Assembly: GCA_030407085.1 (NCBI GenBank)
Contig: CM059586.1
Span: 89,215,501 to 89,279,500 of the forward strand
DNA from: Trichopria drosophilae
Lineage: Eukaryota; Arthropoda; Insecta; Hymenoptera; Diapriidae
Direction: 5' to 3'
DNA length: 64,000 nucleotides
The notes beneath the pieces are model-generated. The model made no database searches. It had not been told where the DNA came from and saw only the letters and a program-made list of their open reading frames with translations. Below, in pieces: positions 25,501 through 31,665 of this stretch. The position numbers and the translations under genes were made by a program. Each line of letters begins with the position of its first letter. Position 1 is the first letter of the stretch.

Positions 25501-26484
25501 ACTCGCTTTGAACCATGATGATACTATTTTTTCGAAATAATCAAAAGCTTTCACATACTTCAGGAAACCAACATTTGCATGAAGATGGGAATACGATTAC
25601 AATATTTAAATATTATTAAATTTACAATATTAAAAATCTATTTTTGTGTGATTTAATTAAATAAATATATAATTTTTACCATTAAAACCTTTATTCTCAA
25701 TGTCTGTTTATATATTCTGATAATAAAATAAATGTATTATTAATGTTCAATGGAATTATATCGAATTTTCAATATTTTAAATACTAAAAATTGGTTTTCT
25801 CGCAAACTGCTCTACAAATTATTTTGTAATTTTCACTGTATAATCTAAAAATAGTCCAGATTTGAAAGAAAATTTGAAGTACAAGAACTTTTTGGTTGGG
25901 GCCTGTTCAGGCGCACCATAAGAGATCATTAGTTTTATATTTGCCAATAAAGACGTTAATAATAAGAATATTAATATCATAATCGGATTTACACTCCGTC
26001 TTTAGCGAGTACAAAAGTAAAGTAGGTTTAAGACCACTCTCTTCTATACATATCTCATTGTTGAAAAGCTTTAGATCGAGTCATCTGTGCATTAACAAAT
26101 GCCCTTAATCTGGGTCTCAAGCTATACACTATAGTATTCTATGAAGTAAGTAAATTAACATATTCTGTAATTCCATATCGTACACGAGATACAATCTAAG
26201 TTTATGACGATGCTCACACGATTACTTAAACATACATCAATGCTTGTAACGTCAACTTACTTTTTACGAAGTTTGTAAACAGGTAATGATTGTCGTTGTT
26301 GCTGAAGGGTTTCAGTGTTGTTTCTAACACCATTCAACGAATTATTACGAGGTTCCTCACATTTTAACATTTTATTAGGATAGTGGTTATTGTGGAACAT
26401 GTGTGGTCGTTTTGGAGCAGGTTTAGCGAAGTTTGAACTTCTTATGATATTGTATTTGGAATCCCCATTATCGTGCACACCCAT
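7406..26484 (-). CDS. DHX33: DEAH-box ATP-dependent RNA helicase DHX33, seven coding exons
   Basis: Family role: DHX33 is a DEAH/RHA helicase linked to rDNA transcription, mRNA translation and, in mammals, RNA sensing. Seen: coding exons at 26261-26484, 17416-18033, 17115-17347, 16690-17040, 16415-16613, 11917-12193 and 7406-7585. They sum to 2082 nt, or 693 residues, against about 707 in human. Every junction keeps frame. Motif I GETGSGKT is at residues 90-97, Ia QPRR 120-123, DEAH 188-191, SAT 225-227, LTGQEE 288-293, NIAETS 349-354 and QRTGRAGR 395-402; winged-helix, HA2 and OB-fold regions follow. The first exon is 8.2 kb from the second; the phase match and the conserved QRQSLPVYKLRKK before motif I fix it. 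Introns 1, 5 and 6 are filled with transposons; introns 2-4 are 68-76 bp. The exon 4 donor (gtagca) is weak. No stop or frameshift breaks the frame. Confidence 0.93.
7586..8265 (-). other. DHX33 intron 6, left part
   Basis: AT-rich with no recognised exon. Position 7863 holds TTAACCCATTACGTACC, which looks like a lone TTAA-element end with no partner. Confidence 0.5.
8266..8915. repeat. Dispersed GGGGTTTTTGGGGTC repeat, three tandem units and an inverted one
   Basis: The phrase TTTTTGGGGTC(A/G)(C/T)TGATTA(C/T) begins units near 8275, 8396 and 8504, each with CAAGATGGCG or AAAATGGCGGA words. The complement (AATCAGTGACCCCAAAAACC) is at 8872-8900. Related single copies are at 12770-12960, 46465-46510 and 55425-55515. 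I recall this repeat from hymenopteran genomes; no coding role is visible. Confidence 0.75.
8948..10120 (+). pseudogene. Broken Penelope-type reverse transcriptase / GIY-YIG ORF
   Basis: RT landmarks appear in at least three frames. LRPIVSNIGAPTYQLAK is at about 8951-9001 in one frame; SLFTNVPIPE and GAAMGSPISP (about 9106-9285) in a second; and RYVDD (9358-9375), LPFLHV and VYRKPTSTDRYL in a third. A one-base loss near 9311 shifts frame before the YVDD box. The 3' part at 9950-10065 holds TGVYEIPC and, after another shift, VYIRETNRM, the GIY-YIG endonuclease core of Penelope-like elements. The breaks show it cannot make an intact protein. Confidence 0.85.
10226..10870. mobile_element. TA-flanked MITE with TACACTG ends and strong internal fold-back
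   Basis: The ends are TACACTGCTAGAAAT (left) and its complement, TACACTGTTCGAAAT, at the right, giving a TA duplication at each end. Inside, 10250-10300 and 10310-10362 form an inverted pair (GTAACCGAAG...ACGGTTACCG). It is inserted in the 3' tail of the Penelope remnant, so it is younger than that copy. Confidence 0.72.
11200..11916 (-). other. DHX33 intron 6, right part
   Basis: AT-rich, without recognised repeats or exons. Confidence 0.4.
11917..12193 (-). CDS. DHX33: DHX33 coding exon 6 (HA2 to OB-fold)
   Basis: Encodes FVSNEGDHVTLLNIYRAF, KPWCHDNFLHYRNLEYG and ELQRDQSYVT, matching SSEGDHMT...WCKENF...AELQPDGTYAT of vertebrates. Lies 4.2 kb from exon 5 and 4.3 kb from exon 7. Confidence 0.94.
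12540..12970. repeat. Dispersed GACCCCAAAAACCCC-type repeat copies
   Basis: Contains AAATTCGTTATCAATGACCC and TTTAGCGACCCCAGAAAACC together with two ATCCGCCATTTT words, matching the family at 8266-8915. Lies in DHX33 intron 5. Confidence 0.6.
13652..14508. mobile_element. Long fold-back MITE, TACACT ends
   Basis: The left end is TACACTATAAAATTATT and the right end in complement is TACACTCTAAAATTATT. The similarity runs inward for roughly 350 bp on each side. Examples are GTTACTACGC (left) against GCGTAGTAAC (right), and CAATAAACAATGAAGTT at 13960-13976 against its complement near 14202-14218. The centre is about 14075. The whole unit could fold into one hairpin. No coding frame. Confidence 0.78.
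14700..15700. repeat. Probable non-autonomous element with GCTTAA-rich ends
   Basis: The left part (14710-14905) holds TAGCCAGAGCCCTGG and AAAGCGTGAATATGCACCTT. The right part (15390-15665) holds AAGGTGCATATTCACGCTT and AGCCCTGGCTA in the opposite sense. Many GCTTAA and GAACTCTT words fall between. End points are not sharp. Confidence 0.45.
15701..16414 (-). other. DHX33 intron 5, distal part
   Basis: No exon or clear repeat. Around 16080-16190 there are several ATATCCG/CGGATA words, perhaps a decayed element. Confidence 0.35.
16415..16613 (-). CDS. DHX33: DHX33 coding exon 5 (HA2 domain start)
   Basis: Encodes SPLQLTPLGQTMALFPLEPR, EEALSVVALLSGESVF and DPPSKR, the ratchet/HA2 signature of DEAH helicases. 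Ends at gtaagt with two bases of a Lys codon. Confidence 0.94.
16690..17040 (-). CDS. DHX33: DHX33 coding exon 4 (motif VI and winged helix)
   Basis: Encodes IRTIIDTGVVKARTHNP, KISKAQAWQRTGRAGRE (motif VI) and the winged-helix part, ending ASLERLGAVK. The donor gtagca is weak, but reading through it would lose the GSPLQLTPLGQTMA match supplied by the next exon. Confidence 0.93.
17115..17347 (-). CDS. DHX33: DHX33 coding exon 3 (RecA-2: motifs IV and V)
   Basis: Encodes DILIFLTGQEEIE, the PLYSALPTQQQ segment and STNIAETSVTI. The 68-bp intron before it and the 74-bp intron after it keep the frame; the glycine before IRTIIDTG is split across the junction. Confidence 0.95.
17416..18033 (-). CDS. 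DHX33: DHX33 coding exon 2 (RecA-1: motifs I to III)
   Basis: The acceptor is attaatag and the donor is gtatga. Encodes residues 75-281 with the Walker A GETGSGKT, QPRR, TDGML, DEAH and SAT motifs, then the YLEGRQHHV segment typical of DHX33. The open frame alone starts too late at Met109; the exon continues upstream through motif I to 18033. Confidence 0.95.
18034..19279 (-). other. DHX33 intron 1, first part
   Basis: AT-rich. I searched here for the N-terminal exon and found none; the phase-matched exon lies at 26261-26484. Confidence 0.5.
19830..20232. repeat. Near-perfect 95-bp inverted repeat with Penelope-like terminal signal
   Basis: 19830-19921 (starting TTAATCGCGTTAACAACGG) and 20129-20232 are complements over about 95 bp. 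Just inside the right arm is CTGAAGAGGGCTGCG...AGAGCCGAAAACG (20096-20127), like the CTGAWGA-stem-GAAA end of Penelope-like elements. May be a collapsed Penelope copy nested in the TIR element. Confidence 0.6.
20337..20403. repeat. Conserved hairpin, copy 1
   Basis: Arms GAATTGGCCAAGAATTTTCT and AGAAAATTCTCGGCCAATTC enclose a 26-nt loop that itself holds CAATA...TATTG. The same hairpin recurs at 42365, 43248 and 51520. Confidence 0.72.
21381..21990 (-). other. DHX33 intron 1, unassigned stretch
   Basis: Nothing recognised. The GC-richer patch at 21597-21660 has no coding frame. Confidence 0.35.
21992..22590. repeat. Two short tandem arrays ending at a CCCAGCAATCG terminus
   Basis: Array 1: three units of about 90 bp, begun by CATCCGTATTCAACATT near 21996, 22084 and 22175. 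Array 2: three units of about 69 bp around CGTAAAATTGAATACAGATGG (near 22321, 22391 and 22461). The right border at 22590 is TCTCGATTGCTGGG, the complement of a CCCAG-family end; the matching left end was not found. Confidence 0.65.
23008..23275. repeat. Tandem duplication, period about 156 bp
   Basis: The phrase ACCAAATTTATATAAAATG starts at about 23008 and 23164, with TACAGTGAACATTTTA and CCTCAAAATTTTTAA following each time. Confidence 0.7.
23407..24932. mobile_element. CCCAG-ended TIR element with doubled left end and tRNA-like module
   Basis: The left ends CCCAGTAAACGAGAAAAGAT (23407) and CCCAGTAAACGAAGAAAGAT (23823) are repeated 416 bp apart. The right end TTTGTTTACTGGG stops at 24932. 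Subterminal words GGATTAAAA and GAATCCC abound. A tRNA-like segment lies at 24731-24800. No transposase frame. Confidence 0.65.
24731..24800 (+). other. tRNA-like module with A and B boxes
   Basis: TGGCTGAGTGG (24734-24744) fits the pol III A-box consensus and GGTTCGATTCT (24778-24788) fits the B box, 44 nt apart as in tRNA genes. A run of T follows at 24806-24815, like a pol III terminator. No acceptor-stem pairing is evident, so it is a tRNA-derived sequence and not a tRNA gene. A homologous copy is at 35380-35440. Confidence 0.65.
24958..25916. mobile_element. DNA transposon remnant with ~245-bp terminal inverted repeats
   Basis: The left end GTGTGCCTGAACAGGCCCC (24958) and the complement of the right end, GTGCGCCTGAACAGGCCCC (25916), begin inverted repeats that stay similar to about 25205 and 25670. 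Shared words include AATACATTTATTTTATTATC. A minus-strand ORF fragment occupies the centre (25324-25590). No target duplication is clear. Superfamily unknown to me. Confidence 0.72.
25324..25590 (-). pseudogene. Transposon ORF fragment of unnamed family
   Basis: The frame is open upstream of the first ATG-like codon: ...HANVGFLKYVKAFDYFEKIV, then INVTPKIHAAFFQVQRYC and FYLEQAIESVHFDF. I recall similar TPKxHxxFxH...SEQxxESxHxDF segments in uncharacterised insect transposon proteins, but cannot name the family. It is a C-terminal piece only, with a stop just upstream, so non-functional. Confidence 0.55.
25917..26260 (-). other. DHX33 intron 1, last part next to exon 1
   Basis: Nothing recognised except the donor of exon 1 at its right border. 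Confidence 0.4.
26261..26484 (-). CDS. DHX33: DHX33 coding exon 1 (N-terminal region)
   Basis: Starts at the ATG at 26484 and ends at a gtaagt donor. It encodes 74 residues plus two bases of Lys75. The first 60 residues are polar and poorly conserved (PKRPHMFHNNHYPNK). The last 13, QRQSLPVYKLRKK, match the conserved lead-in to the helicase core (QRRSLPI in vertebrates). Confidence 0.9.
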
Positions 26485-27960
26485 TTTGTATAAAAATTAA
26501 ACTTTTATATGTACGGAATTAAAAAATTGAAACTACTGCGACTGACGTTACAATTTGAGATTCATGCACTGCACGTGTCAACCGCGCGCAATTATCAATC
26601 AGCTGTTTTTGATCCGAAGGCGAAATTTCATGGAGCGATAAAATGGACTACGTAGGTTATGTTTAACTCGGTCAAGTTAGGGATTTTATTTTCTTTCTAA
26701 TTAACCATCCTGTGCACAATTAAGGACGAGTATACTCTCGCAGACTCTCGTCCAAACTACATTGTTTTCATATGGGAAAAAATTTATGGACACCTTGCAA
26801 TTAGGCGCTTACGGTTATCAAATTTCATAAAATTGAACTCTTACAGTTAAGGTGAATTAAAGGTGATGACAAAAAAACTTGAAAAAATCACTTTTTTTTG
26901 CTGTTTTTTTGACTGTTTTTTCAAGATAGCGGCCGAAATATTGCCGAGCGCCAATTTCTGGCATCATATTCGTAATCAGGAGACCAAAATACACCAAAAT
27001 CATATTGTCAAATATTATTTTTTCGAATAGCCAGTTTTTTTACCAGGTTTGCTATAGCGGATTATCGTTACGGGGCAAAAATGGTCATATTTAGCAATTT
27101 TTCAGAGGCGCGAAAAAATTTCAAAATTTTTGTTGTAATTTGGGTCTTGAAGATGCATACTCTGGACACAATTTAAGATAAAAAAAGGCAAGGAAAACAA
27201 AAAATCGCAAAGTTACAGGAAAAATAATAAAAAACGACGTTTTTGACGCGCATGCGCGAATGCTAGATATTTTTTTTAATTTTTCGTTTTATCACTACTC
27301 ACTTCGATTTTAAAAAATTCGATACACCCTAATATGTATGTACTTTATATCCTTATGAAAGTATTTAGATTTCAAATTTGAATTCTTTGCAATACTCAAA
27401 AATGGCTGCTGCTCTTTGGACGCTTTTCAATTCTTCCATAAGTATTGCTTTGTTTATTTTTGAATACTTCTAAGTTCTCCAACATAAGAGCTAATCTCCA
27501 GAACCTTTCAATTTTGAAGTCGACATTTTTGTTTAGGTACTAAACGGAAGATAAATGTGGAAATTACATTCGACGGAGCCTAGCAAACGCAAAACCAGTT
27601 ATGTAACAGCTATCCCTAATAGCACGTGAAGGTCCCAGGAAAATTATATGAACCTTACATTGTAATGTTGTAACATTACATAGAGCTTACGGAACCTTAC
27701 AGTAACCTTACGATAACATATGAAGGTGTAAATGATCGCATATATTAATGTTAACGAGTAATCTTCATTAACATTACAATAATATTAAATGTTAATCACT
27801 AACATTATCATGTAACCTGGCTAAAACCTTCCCTCGCATAAGACTATAGGAAGATTACCAGAACTTACATTGTACGTTTGTAACAATAATACATGGTGAT
27901 TATTGAAACGTCCAGTAACCTGACTAGCACGTTTGCATTTAAAATAGCACACAAACATAT
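26485..27960. other. DHX33 upstream region and decayed repeats
   Basis: 26485-26700 is the likely DHX33 5' UTR and promoter, with GC-richer patches such as CAACCGCGCGCA; no TATA box can be assigned with confidence. 27600-27955 holds many AACCTTAC and TAACATTA words in both orientations, probably a decayed non-autonomous element. Confidence 0.4.
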
Positions 27961-28244
27961 TACAGTAGTCCTTCCCTTATTCTAATTCCAGTCAGGCAAG
28001 ATGGCGGCCTTCTTCCCTTATTCTAATTTTCCCCTCTCCCCCACTACTTAGATTTGTAGTCTCACTTTTGTCTCTTGGTCTTCTGTGTTCATGCGCCGTT
28101 ATTTGTATTTAGAAAATCCACATATCAACACACGTCAGTGGGGAGAACGCGTGAGAGAAAATATTAGAATAGGAGAAAAGAATAAATTAGAATAAGGGAA
28201 GACATTAGAATAAGGGAAATTAGAATAAGGGAAGGAGTTCTGTA
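27961..28244. mobile_element. TA-flanked MITE A (TACAGTAGTCC ends, TTATTCTAATT word)
   Basis: The left end is TACAGTAGTCCTTCCCTTAT and the right end in complement is TACAGAACTCCTTCCCTTAT, both continuing TCTAATT. The TTATTCTAATT word recurs several times inside each end. No coding content. Confidence 0.75.
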
Positions 28245-28397
28245 TGTTGAAGTTGATGAAAATTCAGAAATACGCATACGCGAAAGGGCTAAACTATCAA
28301 AGTTTCGAACTTGGAAAGTTTTGTGTGGAAATCGGCACAGTTTTGTACGAATTCACGTTGTTTCAACGTGCATGCAAAAACAAATTTTTGCTTAAGC

Positions 28398-29044
28398 TAG
28401 AGCATTTTACGTTGTGGCGTCATGCGGCAAGATGGCTGAATACTGGAGGACAGGCGTACAGTATGCCCTGTCCTATTCGATACTCTCCTACTCGACGATC
28501 CTGTCCAGTTCGATATTTCTTCCCTGTCCAAAATGATTTTTTACCCTCAATTCCTTTCCCCTCCACAAAACTGAGAAGATCGGCGCATGTTCGTCTCCAT
28601 TCCGCGCGAGAAATGGCTTGAGCACGACGAAATTTCCTCGAGGGTGGAAGTGGGGGGGGGGGGGTATCGATTAGGACAAGGGTCGTCATCTTGTTTGGAG
28701 CGAAATATATCGAATAGGACAGTGATCAATGTATACAGTAATATTATGGGCAGATCACTTATTTTTTAAATAACTTTGTAAAGAGAGGTTTTTCGGAAAA
28801 TTGACAAAGTACAAAATAGTTTTATTTTTTTGAAAGCAATATTTAATTAATTAAAATTTTCAATAATATTTTTATGTCAAAATTACTTTTTTTATCTGAT
28901 CATTTTTCGCTTTTCAATTTCCGAAAAACCTCTCGTTATAAAGTCATTTTAAAAATAAGCTTTCTTTCCATAAGATTACTGTATACGCTTGTCCTCCAGT
29001 ATTCCGCCATCTTGCCGCATGACGTCACAACTTGAAATGCTCTA
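28398..29044. mobile_element. Fold-back element C interrupted by MITE B
   Basis: The ends are TAGAGCATTT and its complement. Left arm: GTCATGCGGCAAGATGGC and CTGGAGGACAGGCG, resuming after MITE B with TACAGTAAT...GAGAGGTTTTTCGG. The right arm (about 28900-29044) holds the full complement without a break. Arms are about 145 bp. Confidence 0.75.
28457..28733. mobile_element. TA-flanked MITE B (CTGTCCTATTCGATA word)
   Basis: The left end TACAGTATGCCCTGTCC and complementary right end TACATTGATCACTGTCC both continue TATTCGATA, and the TTCGATA/TCGACGAT word recurs inside the left end. The uninterrupted right arm of element C reads GCGTATACAGTAAT, which is the pre-insertion site and proves a TA duplication. 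A poly-G run lies at 28652-28665. Confidence 0.8.
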
Positions 29045-29083
29045 TGAAAAAGTCAATCCGGGTCAGACTTTTGAGAGCCAGAG

Positions 29084-29091
<8 letters not shown>

Positions 29092-29128
<37 letters not shown>
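29092..29128. repeat. (GA)n microsatellite
   Basis: Uninterrupted alternating GA of about 37 bases, preceded by GATAGATA. Confidence 0.95.
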
Positions 29129-29131
<3 letters not shown>

Positions 29132-29270
29132 CTCGGTGGAGGTGATACGTGCGATGTGATTGGTTCAGTTATGACGCGACTGAACTTCATGTATGGGAAT
29201 ACTTTGTAATGTTGCTGGAACATGACTTAAACTTTACAAGATAATATACATACATATGACGCACTGCCTA

Positions 29271-29844
29271 TACAGTGGCCCTCCCCTTATTTTAACTCCT
29301 TCCTTTATTTTAACTTTCTTTCGTCCCTTATGTTAACTTCTTCTCCTCGGGAGTTCCCCCACTATTCGCCATTTGAAAGTGTTCAAAAGAGTTCGGACTG
29401 CTGTTTGCTCTTGCGCATACAGCAGTCCCCGCTCTAAGTTATACCGCCCAAAGTTATATGTTTATCCTAAATTATATAGTTGACTCGTCCAAAGTTATAT
29501 CACTCTCTTCCTCTCCTTCCCCCACCACATTGTTTCGCTGAGCCACACTTGCTCACGATACACAGACACAGAAGCAGTCATTGCACGGATATAAACAGCG
29601 TTACAGAAGTGGGGATAGTGAGGGGCTATAACTTTGGATAAATTTCCGCCATTTTGAAAGAACCGAGGGTATAACTTAGGATGGGGACTACTGCACAGGT
29701 GAAGAAAGACGCCACTATATCTCCTCTCTTTGTTTTTATTCTTTCATACCGCCAGTGGTGAGGATGAGGGGAAGCGGTAAAATAAGAGAAGAAGCCGCCA
29801 TCTTCCTTGACTCGAAAAGTTAAAATGAGGGGAGGGCCACTGTA
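29271..29844. mobile_element. TA-flanked MITE D (TTATTTTAACT word) hosting MITE E
   Basis: The left end TACAGTGGCCCTCCCCTTAT and complementary right end TACAGTGGCCCTCCCCTCAT both continue TTTAACT. The word TTATTTTAAC is repeated within the left end. MITE E (29418-29695) sits inside. Confidence 0.78.
29418..29695. mobile_element. TA-flanked MITE E (CTAAGTTATA word), nested
   Basis: The left end is TACAGCAGTCCCCGCTCTAA and the right end in complement is TGCAGTAGTCCCCATCCTAA, both followed by GTTATA. AAAGTTATAT words recur inside. An inverted relative is at 57590-57796, sharing the AATGTGGTGGGGGAAGGAGAG segment in the opposite sense. Confidence 0.76.
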
Positions 29845-31414
29845 TGTGCAATGTAGTTTCACTGCATTGCCGTCAGTGACGCCACCTTACCGACTATGTC
29901 GTTATAGTCACGTGACATCGATTCAAACCTACATTCAGTTTTTGGCAAATTTTAATAATTTATATCTAAATAATTACTTCGAAAATTGCAAAACTGTGTT
30001 GTAACTTTTCTCGTTTAGTCATAATTTATCAATTTTAATTCTTAATATATGAAAATTCCATACCATGCAAGTTCTCTATTGCGCTCGCGCCGCAAAATCA
30101 CACTTTAGTTCTTTAGTCATTATCACGTAAAGATCGGTCCCGTTGCAATTTGTTCCGGGTCAAACCGTTCGTGGCCTGGACTAATAACGGAAGGTAATGA
30201 GTTAAACAAGTTAATTTTCGCTACATTTAAAGTATAACGATTAAGTACAGTAACGTGTTGAAAAATGTCAACAGTAACGAGTAACGAATATCGATAATTT
30301 CAAAAAGTAACGTTCCGAACCCTGGTATTTGTTGAAATACTAATAAAACTCTCCTTTTTCTGTATATATTTCATTTATTGACATATAAAGTAAATAAAGT
30401 GAAGACATACTTTAAAAGTTTTATCAAATTCCAGTTGTTTTTATTATTTCAAATTATCGTTTAAATTAACGTTTGAAATGTTCGTCAAAGTAAAAATTAC
30501 ATAAATGTACAATATATTTTTTACAACTGGCCAATTTTATAATTAATAAAACATCATATTATGCAAACATTATTAGTAAACTCGTAAACGTATGGAGAAA
30601 GCACCATTTCTATTTCACAAAATTTGTATTATGGTTAGAGTTTGTAAAATAAATTGTTAAAACTTATTAAAACATTCTAAGTGTCAAAATTAAAAATATG
30701 ATTTGTAGAAAAAATATAGAAATCAACATTCGTATATATAGATGAAATTTTATACTGAAACCATTTACAAAGTTCTAAAAAGCAAGAATGACGATAATGA
30801 AATATGTGTATATTTTTAGAAAGTTTCAACAATTCATTGCAATATTTTTTGATATTATGTTAACATATATATTATATATATACACATTTGTACGAATACG
30901 TACGTTTTAACATTTATGCTATACAATAGCACCTGGCCAGTGTTTCAGAGTATCGACGCTTGTTTTTGTTATTTATACACAAGTAAATGCATTAAATACA
31001 TAAATGATATTTTTTTTCTTTAGCCGCAATGTTAGATCCGACAGTAATCAGTCAAAAGATTAATTGTACAAAGTATACCGTCCTGTCAAATCGGAGTCAG
31101 ATCTCTAATTCCTTAGATATGCATTCTTGTTTGTGCAAGCCTACTCGTGTAATAAATCATCACAGATATATATATAAACTGTACACTGGGAAGACATAGT
31201 GAGCAAATCCTTACAATATAGTTGATACCGATTAAATGTAGTTTGATACTCCTCGGATCCATTGACATTTACAAATTCATAACTATTCAAATATACCTCG
31301 TAGCGTCATGTTTGTTCTCCTCAGACTGAAAAATTATCATGACGCATTGATTTCGCAGCTTACGAAGTCACCAGGACTCAATTTGAATAAACCTCTAGAA
31401 ATCTAAAACCGAAT
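29845..31414 (-). other. Intergenic DNA and MFSD1 3' UTR
   Basis: No exon seen. A minus-strand AATAAA at 30374-30379 is a possible poly(A) signal, giving a UTR of about 1 kb. Confidence 0.35.
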
Positions 31415-31665
31415 TCAATGCACTACTGCAGCTCCGATTCGTGCTAAATATCGATTTCGCATTGTCGTATCTGACTGAGGTTGTAATAGATCATCCGCCG
31501 AAAGATCTGATGTTGAACTTCCTGCTAACAATTTTTCTCTTTCTAAAGACTCTGGTGTTAAAGAGCTCTTGTTATAAATTTCTCTTTCTTTTACGGTCAT
31601 ATTAAGGTAGCCACCGGTAGAAGACGAGTCCAAAAGCCATATCACGATAATTGTTATCAATGATA
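31415..31665 (-). CDS. MFSD1: MFSD1 coding exon 6
   Basis: Encodes the end of helix 12 (SLITIIVIWLL) and a polar cytosolic tail with EREKLL and the stop at 31415. The tail is longer than in vertebrates and not conserved with them. Confidence 0.9.

Noticed and set aside
27602..27955. A complete TIR element built from AACCTTAC words
   Set aside because: The repeated words are clear but I could not match the two ends as inverted repeats.
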